Assembly: GCF_003116035.1 (NCBI RefSeq)
Contig: NZ_LGQW01000015.1
Location: 6,121,485-6,185,484 of the forward strand
Source of the DNA: Azospirillum sp. TSH64
GTDB lineage: Bacteria > Pseudomonadota > Alphaproteobacteria > Azospirillales > Azospirillaceae
Direction of reading: 5' to 3'
DNA: 64,000 bases
Shown here: in pieces, positions 59,002 through 64,000 of the stretch
Layout of the letters: every line of letters starts with the position of its first letter
How positions within the stretch are numbered: the first letter of the stretch is position 1
Notes under the pieces: model-generated
Told to the model about the DNA's origin: nothing
What the model saw: the letters and a program-made list of their open reading frames with translations, nothing else
The model's database searches: none
Translations under genes and position numbers: made by a program

Positions 59002-60272
59002 CAGGCCTCCGATGCGGCCTTTGCGGCGTCGGCCGATGCCATGTCGTCGTCACCGGCCTCCGCAGCACCGACATTGCGGGTCTCCGGCAGAAGCAGCGCC
59101 GCGAGCAGCAGGGCCACGCCCGCAGCCGCGGCCAGCATCAGGAAGGCGGCGCTGTAGCCCTCCCGCACCACCATCTGCCCGGCGGCGGCGGTGCTGAGCG
59201 AGGCGCCGATGCCCTGGAGGGTGGCGATTGCGCCCTGGCTGACATTGAAGCGCCCGGTCCCCTCGGTCAGGTCGGCGACCACCAGCGGGAACAGCGCACC
59301 GAACAGCCCGGCGCCGACCCCGTCCAGCAGTTGGACGCCGACGAGCCAGGCGGAATTGTCCGACAGGGTGTAGAGGACACCGCGCAGGGGCAGCACCAGG
59401 AAGGCGGCCAGCAGCAGGGGCTTGCGCCCCCAGCGGTCGGCCCTGGCGCCCACCAGCATCGCCATCGGCACCATGACCAGCTGTGCCGCGACGATGCAGA
59501 AGGACATCAGGCTGGTGCCCAGCGCCGGATCCTTCATCGCCAGCTTCTGGCCGACCAGCGGCAGCATCGCCGCATTGGCGAAATGGAAGAGGGCGGCGCA
59601 TCCGCCGAAGATCAGCAGCGGCCGGCAGCTGAGGATGACGCGCAGACCGGACGGGCTCTCCCGGTCGCCGCCATGGTTGGCGCCATGGAGCCCGCGGGCG
59701 ACCGCATGGTCGATGGCATTGGCGGGAATGCCGGCGGTGGCGGCGATGCTGCACAGCGCCATCGCGGTCATCAGCCAGAACACCGCGATGGGTCCGAAGG
59801 CATAGGCGGCCAGACCGGCGAGCAGGGCCGCCACCGCATTGCCGGCATGGTTGAAGGATTCGTTGCGTCCGACCCGGCGGACGAAGGCGCGCGGCCCCAG
59901 CATACCCAGCGTGATTGCCGCGATGGCCGGCGGGAAGACCGCTCCGGCGGCGCCCACCGCCGATTGCAGCACGGCGACGACGGTGAAGCTGTTCAGCCAG
60001 GGCAGGGTCAGCGAGCCCACCGTCACCAGAAGCGCTGCGACGACGATCACCGCGCGCTTGTAGCGGGTGCCGTCGACCAGCGCTCCGGCCGGCACCTGGG
60101 CTGCGATTCCCGCCAGCCCGGCGAGCGTCATCACCAGCCCGATGTCCGCCTCGTTCCAATGCTGGACGGTCAGCAGATAGATCGCCAGATAAGGGCCGAG
60201 CCCATCCCGCACGTCGGCTAGGAAGAAGTTCAGCAGATCGAGAGAACGGTCTGGTCCGGCCACGTCGGTCAT
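59001..60272 (-). CDS. MFS transporter
   Basis: A 423-aa polytopic protein with about twelve membrane helices and the MFS motif-A-like loop GARADRWGRKPLLL between helices 8 and 9. The first-half equivalent, AGALVDGTRYKRAVIV, is between helices 2 and 3. LLNFFLADVRDGLGPYLAIYLL at the N-terminus is shared with a subgroup of uncharacterised permeases. The C-terminal tail is acidic (EAGDDDMASADAAK). Substrate unknown; it is alone on the minus strand. ATG 60272 was chosen because the frame to 60308 adds no hydrophobic segment. Confidence 0.88.
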   Translation of the reverse strand: MTDVAGPDRSLDLLNFFLADVRDGLGPYLAIYLLTVQHWNEADIGLVMTLAGLAGIAAQVPAGALVDGTRYKRAVIVVAALLVTVGSLTLPWLNSFTVVAVLQSAVGAAGAVFPPAIAAITLGMLGPRAFVRRVGRNESFNHAGNAVAALLAGLAAYAFGPIAVFWLMTAMALCSIAATAGIPANAIDHAVARGLHGANHGGDRESPSGLRVILSCRPLLIFGGCAALFHFANAAMLPLVGQKLAMKDPALGTSLMSFCIVAAQLVMVPMAMLVGARADRWGRKPLLLAAFLVLPLRGVLYTLSDNSAWLVGVQLLDGVGAGLFGALFPLVVADLTEGTGRFNVSQGAIATLQGIGASLSTAAAGQMVVREGYSAAFLMLAAAAGVALLLAALLLPETRNVGAAEAGDDDMASADAAKAASEA

Positions 60273-60434
60273 CCTGCAGGGAGTCCGCCCCGGATGGAGC
60301 TGCGGCAACAGAACGCCGAACGGAGCGATTTGCTCCAGAGCATTCAGAAGCAGTGACGCGCCTGTCCGAACGGGCTATCGTTGCAGCGACTCTGCTGTCT
60401 TTCGTCATACGGTTGGATCCGGGAACCCGACGCC

Positions 60435-61949
60435 ATGGCCGAACGCGATCCGAAAGAGATCGACGAACTCCGGACGATCATCCAGGCGCATCAGGCATGG
60501 CTGAAACGGCCGTCCAGCGGTCGGCGCGCCGACCTCAGCTTCCGCGATCTCTCGCGGCTGAATCTGGAGCGCGTGTCGCTGGCCGGCGCCAAGCTGGCCG
60601 GGGCCAACCTCAGCAACGCCCGCATGGTGAAGGCAAACCTGTCGCAGGCCGACCTGTTCGGCGCCGACATGGAGGCGGTGAACCTGACCGGCGCCGTCCT
60701 GACCGGCGCCGACCTGCGCGGCGCCAACCTGCACCGCGCCCTGCTGACCGATGCCAACCTGCGCGGTGCCGATTTCCGCGCGGGCGAGCTGGTGGACAGC
60801 AGCGGCCAGGAGGGCGGCCAAGAGGGCAGTGGCCGGACCTCCACCCGCGGCACCGGCACCACCCGGCTGACCGAAGCGAAGATGGAGCGGTCGATCCTGG
60901 CCGGCGCCAATTTCTCCGGCTGCGACCTGACCGGCGCCGATCTGAACGACGCCGACCTGACGGGCGCGGAGCTGACCTCCGCCGTGCTGATGGGCACCGA
61001 TTTCTGCGGCGCCAACCTCGACGGGGCGGTGTTCGGCAACACGGTGATGGACCACGCCACCCTGACCCGCACCTTCATCCCCTTCGCCCTGCCGCCCGAC
61101 GCCATCGTCCGCCCCAGCTACAGCGCGATGCCGGTCGCCGAATTCCTGGAGCTGGTGGAGCGGCACGAGCGCTGGGTCGACAGCGGCGGGGCGGAGGGGG
61201 CCCGGCTCGACCTCGACCTCGTGTCGGTGGCGGGGGCGGACCTGCATGGGCGGACGCTGGCGGCGGCCCGCCTGCGCCGCTGCCGCCTGCCGGGCGCCCG
61301 GCTGACCAAGGCCAGCCTGGAGATGGCCGAGCTGTCCTACATCGACCTCGACGAGGCCGACCTGCGCGACGCCGTGCTGCGCGGGGCCACCCTGCGCCGC
61401 GCCTATCTGGCTCACACGCTGATGAACGGGGTCGATGCCCGGCCGGTGCCGCTGGCCGGCGGCCGCGACTGGCCGGCCAATTTCGAGGGCGCCGACTTCT
61501 CCGACGCCGACCTGCGCGACTCCACCATGGGGCCGGCAATCGTGCGCGGTGCCGTGTTCAACAATGCGCTGACCGACCGCTCCGGCATCGACATCACCGG
61601 CGCCACCAGCCCCTTCCCCCCGCCCCCGCCGGAAGAACGGCGGCGGCAGAAGCGCTTCGTCCGCCCCGGCATGGTCGTCCACACCGACCATGGCAGCTTC
61701 CCCGCCCGCAACTGGTCGGTCGGCGGACTCTGCCTGCTGGCGGTCAACCAGCCCTACCAGCGCGGCCAGACCTTCCAGGCCCGCGTCGTGCTGGCCGACC
61801 AGCAGGAGGTGGCCGCCGTCGCCAACCTCGTCGTCCTGCACCGCGACGAGGAGCGCGGGCAGCTGTCCGTCCGCTTCCACCAGTATGGCGACGACCTGAA
61901 GGCGCTGCTGAAGACCGCCTTCCTGGAACACCAGAAGATGGCAGGCTGA
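60435..61949 (+). CDS. Pentapeptide-repeat protein with C-terminal PilZ domain
   Basis: A 504-aa fusion. A leading module (HQAWLKRPSSGRRADL near residue 18) precedes a pentapeptide block (about 35-210), interrupted by a Gly/Ser/Thr-rich linker. A second module (HERWVDSGGAEGARLDL near residue 240) precedes another block (about 255-380). After a proline hinge (PFPPPPPEERR), residues about 400-500 form a PilZ domain with the c-di-GMP arginine motif RRRQKRF and NWSVGG. The protein could be a c-di-GMP effector whose beta-helix presents a binding surface. ATG 60435 excludes 18 non-conserved codons. No membrane or export signal. Confidence 0.87.
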   Translation: MAERDPKEIDELRTIIQAHQAWLKRPSSGRRADLSFRDLSRLNLERVSLAGAKLAGANLSNARMVKANLSQADLFGADMEAVNLTGAVLTGADLRGANLHRALLTDANLRGADFRAGELVDSSGQEGGQEGSGRTSTRGTGTTRLTEAKMERSILAGANFSGCDLTGADLNDADLTGAELTSAVLMGTDFCGANLDGAVFGNTVMDHATLTRTFIPFALPPDAIVRPSYSAMPVAEFLELVERHERWVDSGGAEGARLDLDLVSVAGADLHGRTLAAARLRRCRLPGARLTKASLEMAELSYIDLDEADLRDAVLRGATLRRAYLAHTLMNGVDARPVPLAGGRDWPANFEGADFSDADLRDSTMGPAIVRGAVFNNALTDRSGIDITGATSPFPPPPPEERRRQKRFVRPGMVVHTDHGSFPARNWSVGGLCLLAVNQPYQRGQTFQARVVLADQQEVAAVANLVVLHRDEERGQLSVRFHQYGDDLKALLKTAFLEHQKMAG

Positions 61950-62104
61950 CACCGGCGGCCGTTCGGAACTCCGCCAAACAGTTTGATTGCACAGGATCGT
62001 TGATTCACCGAAACGTTCGCGGAACGATCCAACCGACCTCCTGTTTGAAGGGAGCACACCGGACGGGGACGCAACCCTCCGGTCCACCCCGGAAGGAGGC
62101 TCCC

Positions 62105-62245
62105 ATGGCAGACGAGCAGAAGCCCAGGAAAGTTGGCGTGTATGACGGCGCCAATGGTGGAGCCGGCAGTTCCGGCATGAACTGGATGTGGATCATCATC
62201 GGACTGATCGTGGTCGCGGTCGTCCTTTATCTCCTGTTCCGCTGA
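62105..62245 (+). CDS. 46-aa single-pass membrane protein
   Basis: A short gene with an excellent ribosome site (GGAAGGAGG ending 6 nt before the ATG). The first 24 residues are polar and glycine-rich (MADEQKPRKVGVYDGANGG). Residues about 26-45 are a strong membrane helix (NWMWIIIGLIVVAVVLYLLF). It precedes two DUF2382-type stress genes by 19 bp and is probably co-transcribed with them. Function unknown; similar tiny proteins occur in stress operons. Confidence 0.8.
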   Translation: MADEQKPRKVGVYDGANGGAGSSGMNWMWIIIGLIVVAVVLYLLFR

Positions 62246-62264
62246 CCCGGCGGCACCCGCCGCC

Positions 62265-62717
62265 ATGACGGCCGACACCGGACCGCCACCCGCCCGGCGC
62301 AGCGACGGCGGCGATGCGGTCATTCCCCTGCACGACGAGTCGGTGACCGTCGGCAAGCAGCGGGTCGAGCGAAGCCGCGTCCGCGTCACCACCCGCGTGT
62401 CCGAACGCGAGCAGATCGTCCGCGAAGCGCTGGAGCATGAGGAGGCCACCGTCACCCGCGTCCCCATCGACCGCGAGATCGACGCCCATCCCGGCATCCG
62501 CCAGGAGGGGGACGTCACGGTGATCCCGCTGGTGGAGGAGGTGCTGGTGGTGGAGCGGCGCCTGGTGCTCCGCGAAGAGCTGCACATCCGCAAGAACCGG
62601 CGGACCGTCGAGGTCGAGCAACCCGTCACCCTGCGTTCCGAAGACGCGGTGGTGGAGCGTGTGACCGCCCCGCCCTCCCCCGTCCGATCCCCCAATCAGA
62701 CTTCGCCCGAGGAGTGA
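62265..62717 (+). CDS. DUF2382 (YsnF/AvaK) domain protein
   Basis: A 150-aa protein. Nearly all of it is the DUF2382 domain: IPLHDESVTVGKQRVERSRVRVTTRVSEREQIVREALEHEEATVTRVPIDREI, then VIPLVEEVLVVERRLVLREELHIRK. These charged, repeat-like beta-rich domains are found in stress-induced proteins such as YsnF and AvaK; biochemistry is unknown. Its stop overlaps the GTG-start option (62714) of the next gene, and the preferred ATG is 5 bp further on. Confidence 0.85.
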   Translation: MTADTGPPPARRSDGGDAVIPLHDESVTVGKQRVERSRVRVTTRVSEREQIVREALEHEEATVTRVPIDREIDAHPGIRQEGDVTVIPLVEEVLVVERRLVLREELHIRKNRRTVEVEQPVTLRSEDAVVERVTAPPSPVRSPNQTSPEE

Positions 62718-62722
62718 GACCG

Positions 62723-63910
62723 ATGACCAAAACCATCGTTGCCCTCTACGACCACCGATCCGACGCCGAAACGGCATCCCGCGATCTGCAGGCCGCCGGT
62801 TTCGAGTCAAGCGTCATCGAAATCCTGTCGCACAGCGACCTGTCCAGCGGCGGCTGGGGCGACAGGGATCTCGGCGGCTCCCCCACCGGGACCGCCGCCG
62901 GCTCCCTGACCGGCGACAGCTCCATCGGTGCTGCGAGCGGCATGGCCCGCACCGACCTGTCCACCGGCTATGTCGCCTCGCCCAACACGGTGCCGGGCAC
63001 CGGGCTCGGCATGGAAAGCGGCCTGGGCGCCGGAGCGGGCATGGGCACGATGGGGTCCGGCGGCGTCATGACCGGCAGCGGATCCGGCGGAATGCTGGCC
63101 CGGCTGACCGGCTGGGGCATCCCGAACCAGGATGCGCAGGTCTATGCCGAAGGCGTGCGCCGCGGCGGATCGTTGCTGAAACTGCGGCTGGAAGAGGAGG
63201 ATGTCGACCGCGCCATGGACGTGCTGGAGCGCGGCAACGTGGTGGATGTCGAGGAACGCGGCAGCGCCTACCGCGACTCCGGCTGGGCCGGCTACGACGA
63301 AACCGCCGCTTACTACGATGACCAGTCGGCGGAGGAGGAGCGTGTGCGCTACTCGCCGGGCCGCACCGCCATCGACACCACGGGCGCCACGACGATGGGC
63401 AGCACGACAGCGGGCACTGCGGCCGGGCTGACCGGAGCCGCCGCCGCCATGCGCGACGTGAACGCCGACAGCACCCGGATCGGCAGCGCCGAACGGGAAG
63501 AGCAGATCCCGATCGTCGAGGAGCAGGTCAACATCGGCAAGCGCAGCGTCGAGCGCGGCGGCGTCCGCGTCCGAAGCTATGTCGTCGAGACGCCGGTCGA
63601 GGAACAGGTCCGTCTGCGCGACGAGACCGTCACCGTCGAGCGCCGCCCCGGCGGCCTAGTCGGGGGCAGCAGCGAGGTTCCGGCCGACGCCTTCCGCGAG
63701 CGCACCATCGAGGTGACGGAGACCGACGAGGAAGCGGTGGTCAGCAAGACCGCCCATGTCCGCGAAACCGTCGTGGTCCGCAAGGATGTCGAGGAACGCG
63801 CCCAAAGCGTCCGCGACACCGTCCGCCGCACCGAGGTGGAGATCGAGGACACGCGGGACAAGAGCACCCGCAATCCGCTCTCCGACCGGACGGACGATGT
63901 GACCCGCTGA
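62723..63910 (+). CDS. YsnF/AvaK-type stress protein: GSP17M-like N-terminus plus DUF2382
   Basis: 395 aa. Residues about 1-30 (TIVALYDHRSDAETASRDLQAAGF) match the general-stress-protein 17M ferredoxin-like start. A long Gly/Ser/Thr/Met-rich insert follows (about 38-120). LTGWGIPNQDAQVYAEGVRRGGSLLKLRLEEEDVDRAMDVLERGNVVDVEERG completes that fold. After a second Gly/Thr-rich linker, residues about 255-385 are a DUF2382 domain (IPIVEEQVNIGKRSVERGGVRVRSYV...), paralogous to the preceding gene. ATG 62723 has GAGGAG upstream. A terminator follows the stop. Confidence 0.87.
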   Translation: MTKTIVALYDHRSDAETASRDLQAAGFESSVIEILSHSDLSSGGWGDRDLGGSPTGTAAGSLTGDSSIGAASGMARTDLSTGYVASPNTVPGTGLGMESGLGAGAGMGTMGSGGVMTGSGSGGMLARLTGWGIPNQDAQVYAEGVRRGGSLLKLRLEEEDVDRAMDVLERGNVVDVEERGSAYRDSGWAGYDETAAYYDDQSAEEERVRYSPGRTAIDTTGATTMGSTTAGTAAGLTGAAAAMRDVNADSTRIGSAEREEQIPIVEEQVNIGKRSVERGGVRVRSYVVETPVEEQVRLRDETVTVERRPGGLVGGSSEVPADAFRERTIEVTETDEEAVVSKTAHVRETVVVRKDVEERAQSVRDTVRRTEVEIEDTRDKSTRNPLSDRTDDVTR

Positions 63911-63933
63911 CCGGACTGACCGTTCACGGATAT

Positions 63934-63974
63934 GGAAAAGGCCGCCCCTTCCAATCGGAGGGGCGGCCTTTTCC
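63934..63974 (+). terminator. Terminator of the DUF2382 gene set
   Basis: A perfect 16-bp stem (63934-63949 with 63959-63974) and 9-nt loop. The 3' arm itself ends in TTTTCC. Confidence 0.75.
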
Positions 63975-64000
63975 GTTCAGCCACCAGGATCGGCAGCCAG

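Overview
The window is one contiguous stretch of a GC-rich alphaproteobacterial chromosome. It most resembles Azospirillum or a close Rhodospirillales relative. The pointers are a NodQ-like fused CysN-CysC, an APS-reductase type CysH, a DctPQM TRAP transporter next to a DctS/DctR-like pair, class I fructose-bisphosphate aldolase, pentapeptide proteins typical of that group, and strong codon-position GC bias that fills the opposite strand with long false ORFs. I see no rRNA operon, insertion sequence, prophage or CRISPR array. There is one tRNA gene (tRNA-Glu).

Layout. 1-8.3 kb: the 3' end of gap with its terminator, a Cache-domain chemoreceptor, an orphan HicB-like antitoxin, two small unknown genes, fba-thiE, a TauE/SafE permease and a FadL-type outer-membrane porin. 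8.4-15.2 kb: epmA divergent from efp (EF-P and its lysyl-transferase), suhB, then a three-gene envelope unit (OmpA-like, MotA/ExbB-like and long coiled-coil MotB-like proteins) and a small glycine-rich secreted protein. 15.2-24.3 kb, mostly minus strand: thrC-M16 peptidase-GNAT, dusA, tRNA-Glu, recJ and a molybdopterin oxidoreductase. 24.4-32.4 kb: dctPQM on the minus strand, with dctS-dctR-like genes and another histidine kinase divergent from it. 32.4-36.8 kb: a pentapeptide-repeat protein, a YcbK-like M15 protein and an RTX protein.

36.8-43.7 kb is an assimilatory sulfate-reduction locus arranged as two divergent operons: siroheme synthase-DUF2849-cysI-DUF934 on the minus strand and cysH-cysD-cysNC on the plus strand. 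Then come an ABC-F ATPase, a nitronate monooxygenase, a GGDEF protein and a small pentapeptide protein. From 56.9 down to 48.4 kb runs a minus-strand array: an ArsR-methyltransferase regulator, metF, two DUF29 genes, metH, two MNT-HEPN pairs and a thioesterase. A perfect 16-bp palindrome lies upstream of the regulator. The last 7 kb holds mlaA, mlaC, an MFS permease, a pentapeptide-PilZ fusion and a three-gene set of stress-type proteins (tiny membrane protein plus two DUF2382-type proteins).

Most likely to reward a second look: the duplicated MNT-HEPN module, whose first Shine-Dalgarno lies inside a hairpin and whose two MNT genes are almost identical in their first halves only; the stator-like operon with a very long coiled coil; the pentapeptide-PilZ fusion and the HxxW...GxRADL module it shares with another protein; the 31-bp inverted repeat between dctP and dctQ; and the predicted operators for the methionine and dicarboxylate genes.
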